Assembly (NCBI RefSeq): GCF_004331155.1
Contig: NZ_SJNZ01000001.1
Span: forward strand, 209,810-273,809
From: Acinetobacter terrestris
GTDB taxonomy: Bacteria; Pseudomonadota; Gammaproteobacteria; Pseudomonadales; Moraxellaceae
DNA length: 64,000 nt
Direction: 5' to 3'
Of this stretch, positions 47,160 to 56,253 are shown in pieces. Each line of letters begins with the position of its first letter. Within the stretch, counting starts at the first letter, position 1. The translations under genes were made by a program, and so were the position numbers. The notes beneath the pieces were generated by a model. That model was given only the letters and a program-made list of their open reading frames with translations. It made no database searches and was not told the origin of the DNA.

Positions 47160-47783
47160 ATGGCTGAAAAGTTAATTAATTCTCCTGTGAATCATTGGTG
47201 TGAGTTCGAGTTCATCTCTAAAACGGTGAAGAATCCGAATATTCATATCAAGGGAAATTACTCTTACTATTCAGCCTACTGGGATCAGGGATTTGAACGT
47301 TGTGTAGTGCGTTACTTACATGACAAACCTGCAACCGTAGAGAAACCGATTGATCAGCTTTATATCGGCAATTTTGTCTGTTTTGGCGCAGAATGCGTGA
47401 TTATGATGGGTGGTAATCAATTACATCGTACAGACTGGATTTCAGCCTTTCCGTTCGATACCCGCAGTTTTGTGCCTGCGGGTGATACTGTCATTGGTGA
47501 TGGCTGCTGGATTGGCTCGCGTGCCATGATCATGCAAGGTGTAAAGCTAGGCGAAGGCGCAGTTGTGGCAACAGGCGCAGTCGTGACAAAAGATGTCCCG
47601 CCTTATGCCGTGGTTGGTGGTGTGCCTGCCAAAATCATTAAATACCGTTTCTCTGAGGAAGATATAGAAAAACTGCTTTCACTGAAGCTTTATGACCTAG
47701 ATGAAAAGCAGTTTTTAAAGATGCGTGATCAGTTGCAGACGGATAATATTGATAAATTAGTTCAATATTTTTATTTATTATAG
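47160..47783 (+). CDS. CatB-like xenobiotic O-acetyltransferase
   Basis: This 207-residue left-handed beta-helix (hexapeptide) acetyltransferase is of the CatB/Vat type. The likely active-site histidine is H89 in [10 protein letters not shown]. The hexapeptide region is clear ([44 protein letters not shown], in parts). Relatives acetylate chloramphenicol or streptogramins, but chromosomal members often have other substrates, so no resistance claim is made. The frame extends to a TTG at 47115; the ATG at 47160 gives the family N-terminus. The ribosome site is weak. The gene ends two bases before the convergent KAP gene. Confidence 0.82.
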   Translation: MAEKLINSPVNHWCEFEFISKTVKNPNIHIKGNYSYYSAYWDQGFERCVVRYLHDKPATVEKPIDQLYIGNFVCFGAECVIMMGGNQLHRTDWISAFPFDTRSFVPAGDTVIGDGCWIGSRAMIMQGVKLGEGAVVATGAVVTKDVPPYAVVGGVPAKIIKYRFSEEDIEKLLSLKLYDLDEKQFLKMRDQLQTDNIDKLVQYFYLL

Positions 47784-47784
47784 A

Positions 47785-49212
47785 TTAAAGCCCTTTATGT
47801 ATGTATGACTGCCAATCTTTAATAAAATTATTTGAATGATCCAGTTCAAAAATTGACACCTCTTTTAAAACATTACTTAACTGATATTCAGGATCACTAC
47901 TTTTCTTAGCATTTTCATATGCAGCAAGAAGCTTATCAATGAATGTATCTGTAATCTCCAAGTCCTTCTCTAAAATCAATCTAAACCACTCTGATTCTCC
48001 AATATCACTACTCCCATTAGAGCCCCATGTACTCAAATTATGTCTTTGCATAAAAAGGTGTTTATCATTACATAAATATTCATTTATTTTTTTGACGACT
48101 GAACTGATAAAAATATGATAATTTGCATAAGGCCCCTGTCCCATTATCAAACTAAGTAAAATTAAATTTTTCTTCTGATGTGATGTTCGCAACAAAGCAT
48201 ATTTATTCAGCTTTTTTATTAACTCTCGACTATTAAATTTTTTATCTAGTTGCAATCCTAATGCCCAATAAAATAGTTCACTTCTGTCATTAAGTGAATT
48301 CAACTCACCAATTCTAAATAATTGATATTTTATTACTTCTTCAAAATCATAAATATCACTCTCACTAGACATATGAACAGTAAAATCTATAAATTTTTCA
48401 AGATAATCACCATTCATTTCAGAATCATAGCCATAAAACCTTTTTACTGATTGTAATAATTGGGGCTTATTTATCACCAAAATAAAAACTATATTTTTAA
48501 TATCAAAAAAATGTTTAATCCTTTCAATTAAACGAATCGCAAAGTCTGGTCGGCAACGATCTAGCTCATCAATAATAAATACCAAAGGTTTATCTAATTT
48601 TTCAGCTAGTTTAGAGAGTTCTTCCTTAAAATCCTGAATCGTTCGTTTTTCTATATGGTGATTTTCTATTTTCTTTTCTATTTGCTCTTTTACTTTAGAT
48701 GCCATCTCATCACTAGCAACATCAAAAACATCTTTTCCTTCTTTATAGATTTCTTGTATTGCTTCACCTGCACCACCTAGACCTATCCAGTGCATACTAG
48801 CCTTAGCTGCAATCATTGGAATTATAGCGGCTAAAGAAATTAAGACTGATGCTGTCTTTGAATTAAAATCTTCAATCTCTTCAGCATCTATTTCATTAGA
48901 GCCTTTAAACGCTTGACTAATCTCTGCTGCAATTGTTAGAAAAGGATCATCAAGATAATCATTTGCGAAAGCATCTAAATAAATTACGTTATGATTTTCA
49001 TTTTCTAAATGCTTTTGCCAATGCCTAACGAACCATGTTTTACCTTCACCCCAACGTGCATCCAATGCCAACACAGCACCACACTGTAAACGATCCACAT
49101 AATTAGTGAGCTGAATACCTAAACACTTTCTCTCCCAAAGATCGCCTTCCCACGCTTTTTCAATATTTTCAAAATTATCACGCTGCCAATTCAATTGCTT
49201 TATTTCAGTCAT
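47785..49212 (-). CDS. KAP-family P-loop NTPase
   Basis: This 475-residue KAP NTPase has Walker A at 52-59 (ARWGEGKT, an A-start variant) and Walker B at 209-217 (LVFIIDELD, followed by RCRPDF). A hydrophobic segment between them (about 121-147) probably enters the membrane, as is typical of the family. KAP proteins include PifA, the phage-exclusion protein of plasmid F, and many occur in defence contexts; a defence role here is inference. The C-terminal 200 residues show no domain I know. The gene looks more AT-rich than its neighbours and is the only member of its unit, consistent with horizontal acquisition. No clear ribosome site precedes the ATG. Confidence 0.85.
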   Translation of the reverse strand: MTEIKQLNWQRDNFENIEKAWEGDLWERKCLGIQLTNYVDRLQCGAVLALDARWGEGKTWFVRHWQKHLENENHNVIYLDAFANDYLDDPFLTIAAEISQAFKGSNEIDAEEIEDFNSKTASVLISLAAIIPMIAAKASMHWIGLGGAGEAIQEIYKEGKDVFDVASDEMASKVKEQIEKKIENHHIEKRTIQDFKEELSKLAEKLDKPLVFIIDELDRCRPDFAIRLIERIKHFFDIKNIVFILVINKPQLLQSVKRFYGYDSEMNGDYLEKFIDFTVHMSSESDIYDFEEVIKYQLFRIGELNSLNDRSELFYWALGLQLDKKFNSRELIKKLNKYALLRTSHQKKNLILLSLIMGQGPYANYHIFISSVVKKINEYLCNDKHLFMQRHNLSTWGSNGSSDIGESEWFRLILEKDLEITDTFIDKLLAAYENAKKSSDPEYQLSNVLKEVSIFELDHSNNFIKDWQSYIHKGL

Positions 49213-49535
49213 TTCTAATTCATTATTAATAAGTTACTACACTTATGATATGACAATTTTCAAAGGCAGTTTGCCTATTTTTTTACATATAATTTCAAAT
49301 TAAAAATCTGCTTACAATTTCATCATACTTTAGTTTTAACCCCTCTAATTTCCCAACCAATCCATGTTAGATTAAATTATAAAATCTTTTTGGGAAGTAA
49401 AATATCCCTATGAAATTACTAGGTTTTGTTTTATCGGAAATACAACTAGCATCAAGTTTTAACCTGTTTTAATACACAATAAATCATAATGCTAAAAGCA
49501 TCTATTTAAGTAATGATTATAAGGAGAAATTCCCC
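49213..49535. other. Divergent intergenic region, 323 bp
   Basis: AT-rich spacer between the KAP gene and the universal stress protein gene. It carries a small GGCAAACTGCC hairpin near 49264-49274. No gene was recognised. Confidence 0.4.
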
Positions 49536-49976
49536 ATGGCTTATCACAATATTCTTGTTCCAGTTGACGGTTCAGAAACTGCATATGCAGCGGTTGCAAA
49601 AGCGGTTGAGTTTGCTAAAGCATTTGGCAGTAAAGTTACAGTGGTTCAAGTTTTATCACTCGATCCCTATATCGCAGCGGAATATATCTCTGCCAATCAA
49701 ACAAATGATTTAATTGAACGCGCTCGTACAGCAATTTTAGAGTCGCTTGACGCTGCAAAAGCAAAGTTTCATGAACAAGGAGTTGAAGTAGAAACCAAAC
49801 TCCTGGAAGGACAAGTGGTTCATCGTGAAATTGTCAAAGCTGCAGAAGAAAGTCATGCAGACCTAATTATCATTGGTTCTCATGGTCGTACCGGCTTTAA
49901 AAAACTATTCCTCGGCAGTGTCGCACAAAGCCTACTGGGTGAATCACATATTCCTGTACTGATTGTTCGTGAATAA
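49536..49976 (+). CDS. Universal stress protein (UspA family)
   Basis: This 146-residue single-domain Usp has the N-terminal ILVPVDGSE strand and the ATP-binding pattern G-x2-G-x9-G-S in GSHGRTGFKKLFLGS, so it belongs to the nucleotide-binding branch. Such proteins help survival during starvation or oxidative stress. The ATG has AAGGAGAA upstream. It stands alone. A stem-loop follows the stop (about 49991-50019) but lacks a T tract. Confidence 0.92.
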   Translation: MAYHNILVPVDGSETAYAAVAKAVEFAKAFGSKVTVVQVLSLDPYIAAEYISANQTNDLIERARTAILESLDAAKAKFHEQGVEVETKLLEGQVVHREIVKAAEESHADLIIIGSHGRTGFKKLFLGSVAQSLLGESHIPVLIVRE

Positions 49977-50045
49977 TAATTAGCCTGGCGTTTCCCATCT
50001 TTTTCTAAAGGTGGGAAATCGCTCACTTCAGCGTATTTATTGCTG

Positions 50046-50384
50046 TTATCCATCATTCATCCATTGATATTGTTTTAAATTAATCTTATCTCCAATCACC
50101 ATCACGCCTTCTTCTAATAATTTTAAGCGTTGAATATTGTCACCACGATCATCCACTTTACTTAGGCTAATTTTTCCTTGCGAATTAATCACTCGATGCC
50201 AAGGAATTTTTGCATCATCTTCCAGATGCTTTAAAACATAACCGACTAGACGCGCATGTCTGGGCAAACCTGCCAGCTTGGCAATCTGTCCGTACGAAGC
50301 CACTTTTCCATAAGGAATTAAGGCAACTACCTGCAAGATTTGACGGGCCAATTCATCACTAGAACGACTGGAATGTTGTGGCAT
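50046..50384 (-). CDS. Alkyltransferase-like protein (MGMT family, no active-site Cys)
   Basis: This 112-residue protein has the fold of the O6-alkylguanine transferase C-terminal domain (GKVASYGQIAKLAGLPRHARLVG), but the PCHR active-site motif reads PWHRV at residues 61-65. Tryptophan replaces the alkyl-accepting cysteine. Such ATL proteins bind O6-alkylguanine and hand the lesion to nucleotide excision repair. It stands alone on its strand, transcribed towards the usp gene. Confidence 0.9.
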   Translation of the reverse strand: MPQHSSRSSDELARQILQVVALIPYGKVASYGQIAKLAGLPRHARLVGYVLKHLEDDAKIPWHRVINSQGKISLSKVDDRGDNIQRLKLLEEGVMVIGDKINLKQYQWMNDG

Positions 50385-50422
50385 AGAGTGTCCTTAAATC
50401 ATCCAATGAGTATTATCAAACA

Positions 50423-50448
50423 TAAAAAAAGCCCTTTAAAGGCTTCTT
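50423..50448 (-). terminator. Terminator after the antiporter gene
   Basis: On the minus strand the stem AAGCC / GGCTT-type hairpin around TTTAAAG is followed by seven T residues. The stem is short. Confidence 0.65.
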
Positions 50449-50465
50449 CTATCAAGGCTTTAGGA

Positions 50466-51965
50466 TTAGAAATTATCTGGACTTTCCAAGCGTTTCACTA
50501 CTTTTACCTTTTCCGGATTATGCATGACCGCAACACCATCTTCGGCTTTTTCATCAATTAAATCATCTGGGTTATACACCGTAATGGTTTCATTACCATT
50601 GGCATCTTCCCCGACAATATACTGAAAACCTTTTTTGTTCATTTTATGGCATAGCCGTTGATACCAACCTTTAAAGCCCGTTTTTTCTTCATTCGGGTTG
50701 TAATAAAACGCATTCATTACCGCAGGCAACCCCAGCCCACAAACCAGACCTGATAATAATACCGCAATAAAGGTATAACCAATTAAGATACTGCTATATT
50801 CACTCAGTTCAGGAATGTTCGCGACCGCCAAGATCAAGGCCAGCGAAATCCCTCCGCGCACCCCACCCCACGATAAAATGGCCAAACTACCGTTATAGCT
50901 TTTGTGGCGAAAATTTGGAAAAAATGCAAAAGATAGGTAGTTGGCTGCAAAACGTGAAGCATGCAAAATAATAAAGGCAACAATACCGCCTAAAATCAAG
51001 CTGATGCTTAAATCTAAAATAAACAGTTCCAGACCAATCAGGGTAAACAGGAATGAATTGATAATCCCTTCAACGGTATGCCAAAAATGGTTTACTTCCC
51101 GGATTTCACGTTCCTGTAAAATTTCTTTCCACTTATTGCCCACAACCAGGCCGCCAATGACACAGGCAATTGGTGCAGAAGCATGGGCAAATAAGGCAAC
51201 CAGATATGAACCACAGGCCAATAATGCAGTGGTTAAAATTAAAGATTCCATTTCATGTTTGCCACGAAGTAATCTTAAAATTCCCAGACCAAAGCCCCAA
51301 CCAATAATAATGGCCACCACAATTTCATAGAGTAAGGTTTCTAAAGTACCGATAATAGTAAAATGTTCACCCTGCAATACATTTAACAAAGTCATGAATA
51401 CGGCGATACACATGGCATCATTAAATAGTGATTCCCCTTCGAGTTTTACAATCAAATGATGCGGTGCACGTACCGAACTTAAAACAGCTTTTATCCCAAT
51501 CGGATCCGTTGCACCCAGCGCAGCTCCTAATAACAATAGAACCAGGATATCGACATGCTTGCCTATCAGAAATTGATATCCGTATAAAACCACCCCGAAA
51601 AAGACCGCACAAAGTACCAGCGCAATACTCGCCAGGATACTGATCGGTTTCCAGTGCTTTTTTAAATCCGAAACTTTAAATTTTAAAGCGGAAGATGTCA
51701 GGATAAAACAAATCACCCCATTAATTAAAAAGTCATAAAAGTCAATATGACGAACCGCTTCTTCAATATTGTGGATATTAATTGTTATAAACTGATTACC
51801 ACTGAGTAAACTCGCGCCCCATTGTAAAATAAATACAAAGATGGCTGAAACAATCGGCACACCAATGGCTTGCGGGAAACCCAAGACACGCTTATTAAAA
51901 ATTGTCGTGGCAATAGAAAGGGCGAAAATGACAGTAAAAATCTGAAGAAAAAAGAAATTTCCCAT
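50466..51965 (-). CDS. CPA1-type cation:proton antiporter
   Basis: This 499-residue Na+(K+)/H+ antiporter of the CPA1 (NhaP-like) family has about 12 membrane segments and a soluble tail of about 80 residues (VGEDANGNETITVYN). The ion-binding GATDPIGIKAVL motif and ESLFNDAMCIA are conserved. It should exchange monovalent cations for protons and aid pH and salt homeostasis; the ion is not certain. The gene is single and ends in a short terminator. Confidence 0.9.
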   Translation of the reverse strand: MGNFFFLQIFTVIFALSIATTIFNKRVLGFPQAIGVPIVSAIFVFILQWGASLLSGNQFITINIHNIEEAVRHIDFYDFLINGVICFILTSSALKFKVSDLKKHWKPISILASIALVLCAVFFGVVLYGYQFLIGKHVDILVLLLLGAALGATDPIGIKAVLSSVRAPHHLIVKLEGESLFNDAMCIAVFMTLLNVLQGEHFTIIGTLETLLYEIVVAIIIGWGFGLGILRLLRGKHEMESLILTTALLACGSYLVALFAHASAPIACVIGGLVVGNKWKEILQEREIREVNHFWHTVEGIINSFLFTLIGLELFILDLSISLILGGIVAFIILHASRFAANYLSFAFFPNFRHKSYNGSLAILSWGGVRGGISLALILAVANIPELSEYSSILIGYTFIAVLLSGLVCGLGLPAVMNAFYYNPNEEKTGFKGWYQRLCHKMNKKGFQYIVGEDANGNETITVYNPDDLIDEKAEDGVAVMHNPEKVKVVKRLESPDNF

Positions 51966-52200
51966 TAAGGTTCCAATTTTTGCGATTCATGGGAATAAAG
52001 CGAACTCATCCAACTATTTCCAAGTAAAATATTTCATGAGATAACATTTATGAACTGAATCAGTTTAACGATTTTTTATAAGGCAAACAAAATAGTTAAG
52101 TTTTTTTACATATTTTTAGCAATGATTTAACATAGACAAACACCTGAGCATTTAGTGTAGCAACACTTTCTTTAATCTCCACATTAAGTTGAATTTATTC

Positions 52201-52758
52201 ATGCATCAAACAGTGAAAACCATATTTCGACTTTTTTTTGCAGTTGTAATTTTTCTCATTACCTTGGCTTTATTTCTCAGTGCCTATTCTAAAAGCAAAG
52301 AAATTTTACAGGCAGATCAACAGCTTCAGCAAGCCAAACACATCTCGCTCAAATCGACCGCTCAAGAACAATTGGTTTTAATTTCCAATAATAAACGACC
52401 GGATCAAGCCATTTTTATTTTAATTGCCCAAAATGGTTATATTGTTAAATTACCCTGCGAGCATTATCAGCAAGATATCTGTACAGATGAATATAACCAG
52501 TTGCATACCCGACAAATCCAGCAGCTTGATCTGTTAAAGGTGGGTCAGCAGCATTATATTGAACATGTTCGTTATCAAGATAGTCGTACTCAAAAGCAGC
52601 AACAATGGTCTTATTCTGCGCAAAAAATTCAGCAGTTTTATCAGGCGGATATTGCCAGTTTAAAATACATTGTTTTTAGTATCGTTCTGTTTGCACTAGC
52701 AGCACTGTATGTCTCTATTCGGATTATCCGCAACTTTAAACAGTTTTTAATGCGCTAA
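52201..52758 (+). CDS. Hypothetical bitopic membrane protein with extracytoplasmic domain
   Basis: A protein of about 185 residues with one N-terminal (about 10-30) and one C-terminal membrane helix (about 152-172) enclosing a Gln-rich domain of about 120 residues with two cysteines (LPCEHYQQDIC). The layout resembles sensor domains of signalling proteins, but no output domain follows. I do not recognise it. The ATG at 52201 is chosen over an upstream TTG; the ribosome site is poor. A bidirectional terminator follows. Confidence 0.6.
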   Translation: MHQTVKTIFRLFFAVVIFLITLALFLSAYSKSKEILQADQQLQQAKHISLKSTAQEQLVLISNNKRPDQAIFILIAQNGYIVKLPCEHYQQDICTDEYNQLHTRQIQQLDLLKVGQQHYIEHVRYQDSRTQKQQQWSYSAQKIQQFYQADIASLKYIVFSIVLFALAALYVSIRIIRNFKQFLMR

Positions 52759-52767
52759 ACCGCTCAA

Positions 52768-52800
52768 TAAAAAAGAGGATTTCAAATCCTCTTTTTTTTT
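52768..52800. terminator. Bidirectional terminator
   Basis: The stem AGAGGAT / ATCCTCT with a TTCAA centre lies between A and T runs, separating convergent genes. Confidence 0.9.
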
Positions 52801-52819
52801 CACTTTAACTCTATTCACT

Positions 52820-53725
52820 TTAAATGGATTGATTGAAAGTATCACAATCATTGATATTTCCCGATTTCAAACCGGTTTGAAACCATTTCATGCGCTGCTC
52901 ACTACTACCATGGGTAAAGCTGTCTGGAACCACCTGTCCTGTTGAACGCTTCTGTAAATAGTCATCACCAATTTTGTGCGCTGCATCCATTGCTTCTTCA
53001 ATATCACCTTGTTCCAGGAATTGGGTACGTTGCTGATTATGGTTGGCCCAAATTCCGGCAAAACAGTCCGCTTGCAATTCCTGACGTACAGAAAGTTGAT
53101 TGCCTTGTACTTGACTGGACTGCGCACGTGCTTTTTGTACTTGATCTGAAATACCTAACAACGTTTGAAGATGATGCCCCACTTCGTGCGCAACCACATA
53201 GGCTTGGGCAAAATCGCCGGCCTGATCTTGACGTGACAGTTCCGTGCTGTTCTGCTCACCCGAAATGCCCATTTGCTGACGCATATCTTTAAAGAAGGCA
53301 GTGTCGATATAGACTTTTTGATCTGCCGGACAATAAAAAGGTCCCATCGCAGATTGCGCCGTACCACAGCCTGAATTTACTACACCACTGAACATCACCA
53401 GTTTAGGTGCGACATATTCGCCATTCAGTTGCTGCTGAAATACTTGAGACCAGGTATCTTCCGTGTCCGCCAAAACTGTCCCGACAAAATCCATTGCTTC
53501 TTGCTGTTCAGGAGTGGGATTGTCCAGACCTCGGGTTTCAGCCGGCTGTGATTGTGATGTCACCTGTTTGGTTGCCTGATAAGCTTGTTGAGGATCTACC
53601 CCAAAAAACTTCCAGGCCACAAATGCCACCACTAAGCCTAAAATACTAATACCACCTGCTTTGGCTCCACCTCCACCGCGGCGGTCTTCCACATTTGAAC
53701 TTACACGACGTCCTTTCCAGCGCAT
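52820..53725 (-). CDS. ypfJ: Neutral zinc metallopeptidase, YpfJ type
   Basis: This 301-residue member of the putative neutral zinc metallopeptidase family has a short basic N-terminus (MRWKGRRVSSNVEDRRG), one membrane helix (about 26-41) and a peptidase domain with HEVGH at 180-184. The conserved ADCFAGIWA follows. The substrate is unknown. It has a good ribosome site (AAGGAATA) and follows the DUF808 gene by about 50 bp on the same strand. Confidence 0.9.
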   Translation of the reverse strand: MRWKGRRVSSNVEDRRGGGGAKAGGISILGLVVAFVAWKFFGVDPQQAYQATKQVTSQSQPAETRGLDNPTPEQQEAMDFVGTVLADTEDTWSQVFQQQLNGEYVAPKLVMFSGVVNSGCGTAQSAMGPFYCPADQKVYIDTAFFKDMRQQMGISGEQNSTELSRQDQAGDFAQAYVVAHEVGHHLQTLLGISDQVQKARAQSSQVQGNQLSVRQELQADCFAGIWANHNQQRTQFLEQGDIEEAMDAAHKIGDDYLQKRSTGQVVPDSFTHGSSEQRMKWFQTGLKSGNINDCDTFNQSI

Positions 53726-53775
53726 AGTGATATTCCTTTTAGTTTGCTTTCGCTTAATTTAGCGAGCTTTTGTGA

Positions 53776-54702
53776 TTATGCCTGTTTTGATTTCGGCCAG
53801 AACTTTTGAATGGTCGCAATCACCAATAGAACCAGTAAGCCGGCAACAAAACCAATGACGAAATTGATTAAAGTTGGCGTAAGTGCACCAATAATATTTC
53901 CAATATTTGGAATGTGTTGCGCCTGATCGACTGAATTCTCAGTTAAATGATGAAACCACGGAATGGTATGGGTAATAATCCCGCCACCGACAAGAAACAT
54001 TGCAATGGTTCCGACAATGGTCAGCGTTTTCATCAGTTTGGGTGCAAAAGCCAGCAAACCGCGTCCAATGCTTTGCTTGAAGCTCGATGCCTGCTCGGTT
54101 AAATACAATCCCAGATCATCAATTTTGACAATCATGGCAACAAAACCATAAACCCCTACCGTCATCACGATGGCAATGATGGAGAGCACCAGCACTTTGC
54201 TGCCAAAAGTAGCCGTCGCCACCGTACCCAGCGAAATCACCACAATTTCAGCAGATAAAATAAAGTCGGTACGAATTGCACCTTTGATTTTATCTTTCTC
54301 AAACTTGGCTAGATCGGTTTCAATGGCAGTGAGTTCTGCTTCGGCAGCTTCTTGGGTCTTGGCTTTTTTATGATGCAAACTGTGCAGTACTTTTTCCACA
54401 CCTTCATAACATAGAAACAAACCGCCAATCATCAACAAAGGATTGATCAGCCAAGGGGCAACCACGCTAATCAACAAGGCTAGAGGAACAAGAATGAGTT
54501 TATTAACAAAAGAACCTTTGGCAACGCTCCAAACCACAGGCAGTTCACGTTCAGAACGCACACCGCTGACTTGTTGGGCATTCAGGGCTAAATCATCTCC
54601 CAATACCCCTGCGGTTTTTTTGGCTGCCATCTTGCTCATGACAGCAACGTCATCCAATACCGTGGCAATATCATCTAATAATATTAATAAGCTACTCGCC
54701 AT
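53776..54702 (-). CDS. DUF808 (YedI-like) membrane protein
   Basis: This 308-residue inner-membrane protein has the DUF808 N-terminus ([20 protein letters not shown]), several membrane segments and the [15 protein letters not shown] segment. The function is unknown. It lies about 50 bp upstream of the ypfJ-like gene on the same strand and probably shares its transcript. It is divergent from trpS. Confidence 0.88.
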   Translation of the reverse strand: MASSLLILLDDIATVLDDVAVMSKMAAKKTAGVLGDDLALNAQQVSGVRSERELPVVWSVAKGSFVNKLILVPLALLISVVAPWLINPLLMIGGLFLCYEGVEKVLHSLHHKKAKTQEAAEAELTAIETDLAKFEKDKIKGAIRTDFILSAEIVVISLGTVATATFGSKVLVLSIIAIVMTVGVYGFVAMIVKIDDLGLYLTEQASSFKQSIGRGLLAFAPKLMKTLTIVGTIAMFLVGGGIITHTIPWFHHLTENSVDQAQHIPNIGNIIGALTPTLINFVIGFVAGLLVLLVIATIQKFWPKSKQA

Positions 54703-54814
54703 TCTTATTTTTCCTTAAAGTTTCTATCTTGCATTTTAAAGATAAATATTTAAAAAAACTGTATCAACTTCATTAAATTATTCTTATTTTTTCTATGTTG
54801 TGTTTTCATTGTGC

Positions 54815-54844
54815 CTGACATTGAAAAACATTATGCCGTACAAT
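54815..54844 (+). promoter_or_regulatory. trpS promoter
   Basis: The -35 CTGACA (5 of 6), an 18-bp spacer and the -10 TACAAT (5 of 6) predict a start near 54851, about 50 nt before the trpS ATG. Confidence 0.55.
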
Positions 54845-54899
54845 AAGGCCATTCATCAGCATATACGTGTAGTGCTAACTACTTTGGAATAGAGAGATA

Positions 54900-55913
54900 A
54901 TGAGTAATCAAGACAATCGTCCTGTTATTTTGACTGGCGACCGCCCAACCGGACAACTTCATTTAGGTCATTTTGTTGGTTCTTTACGTTCACGTGTAGG
55001 ACTACAAGATTCTCACCATCAACATCTCCTCCTTGCCGATGCTCAAGCCTTAACTGATAACGCGGACAACTTTGAAAAAGTACGTCGCAATATTATTGAA
55101 GTGGCGACTGACTATTTAGCCGTGGGTATTGATCCAAGCAAAACAACCATCTGTGTTCAATCATGCTTGCCTGCATTGAATGAACTGACCATGTTGTATT
55201 TAAACTTTGTGACTGTGTCACGTTTGGAACGCAACCCAACCATCAAATCTGAAATTCAGATGCGTGGTTTTGAACGTGATATTCCGGCAGGTTTCCTTTG
55301 CTACCCTGTAGCACAAGCAGCCGACATCACCGCTTTTAAAGCAACGGTTGTGCCTGTGGGTGAAGACCAGATTCCAATGATTGAACAAACCAACGAAATT
55401 GTACGTCGTTTGAATCGTCAAATTGGTCATGACTTGCTTCCAGAATGCAAAGCATTGCTTTCAAATGTCGGTCGTTTACCGGGTTTTGATGGTAAAGCCA
55501 AAATGTCTAAATCTTTGGGCAATACCATTGTGCTCGATGCTTTTGATAAAGACATCAAAAAAGCAGTCAATGCGATGTATACCGACCCGAACCATCTTCG
55601 TGTTGAAGATCCAGGTCAGGTTGAAGGTAATGTGGTATTTACTTATTTAGATGCTTTCGATACCAACAAAGAAGAACTTGAAGAATTAAAAGCACATTAC
55701 CGTCGTGGTGGTTTGGGCGATGGTACGGTGAAAAAACGTCTTGAAGGCGTGTTAAAAGAATTGATTACGCCTATTCGTGAACGTCGTATGGAATTGCAAA
55801 AAGATCCTGATTACATCATGGATATTTTAAAAGCCGGTACAGATAAATGTCGCGATATTACCCAGCAAACCCTTGATGAAGTTAAATCAGGTTTAGGCGT
55901 GTTTCATTTCTAA
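54900..55913 (+). CDS. trpS: Tryptophanyl-tRNA synthetase
   Basis: TrpS is a class I synthetase that charges tRNA-Trp. The 337-residue protein shows the HIGH-type motif (TGQLHLGHFVG) and KMSKS at 201-205. The ATG has an AGAGAGAT ribosome site. It is a single-gene unit with its own promoter and terminator. No tryptophan-dependent leader was seen. Confidence 0.96.
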   Translation: MSNQDNRPVILTGDRPTGQLHLGHFVGSLRSRVGLQDSHHQHLLLADAQALTDNADNFEKVRRNIIEVATDYLAVGIDPSKTTICVQSCLPALNELTMLYLNFVTVSRLERNPTIKSEIQMRGFERDIPAGFLCYPVAQAADITAFKATVVPVGEDQIPMIEQTNEIVRRLNRQIGHDLLPECKALLSNVGRLPGFDGKAKMSKSLGNTIVLDAFDKDIKKAVNAMYTDPNHLRVEDPGQVEGNVVFTYLDAFDTNKEELEELKAHYRRGGLGDGTVKKRLEGVLKELITPIRERRMELQKDPDYIMDILKAGTDKCRDITQQTLDEVKSGLGVFHF

Positions 55914-55934
55914 AAGCGCTTAATCTACAAAAAT

Positions 55935-55962
55935 GCCTTTCCTATAGTGAAGGGCTTTTTTT
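55935..55962 (+). terminator. Terminator after trpS
   Basis: The stem GCCTTTC / GAAGGGC (one G-U pair) with a 7-nt loop is followed by seven T residues. Confidence 0.88.
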
Positions 55963-56212
55963 ATGCTGAAGTAATGAGCAGCAAATCACACTAACCAATG
56001 GTTATTAACCTGAATTTACACAACTTTACTCAAATCATCATGAAATGACTCACCATTCATTTTATTATACTTTCAGTGCTTAGGGCTCTTAGAGTTCTAA
56101 CATTCTCCTTAACCGAAACTGTGCAAACAGATTCGTTGTTCTACGCAGTGATCACCCCAATCATTGCGTATTTTTTTGCCTGAATTTTAAGCCACACTAA
56201 GTTTCAAGCAAT

Positions 56213-56239
56213 AAAAAAACCCGCTCTAAAGCGGGTTTT
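56213..56239 (-). terminator. Terminator after lysS
   Basis: On the minus strand the stem ACCCGCT / AGCGGGT is followed by seven T residues. Confidence 0.92.
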
Positions 56240-56253
56240 CTAACATCAACAAA

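Larger units (their letters stand above)
55914..56253. other. Intergenic, 340 bp, between trpS and lysS
   Basis: It is flanked by two terminators (55935-55962 and 56213-56239). In between, a plus-strand frame near 56100-56182 reads LTETVQTDSLFYAVITPI and then stops. It looks protein-like, but it has no start or ribosome site and I cannot assign it, so it may be a remnant or chance. Confidence 0.35.

Noticed and set aside
47160..47783. Chloramphenicol resistance call for the CatB-like gene
   Set aside because: The hexapeptide acetyltransferase fold alone does not show antibiotic specificity, and chromosomal relatives often have other substrates.
56100..56182. Protein-like fragment between trpS and lysS
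   Set aside because: No start codon, no ribosome site and a stop upstream in the same frame; I could not match it to a family.
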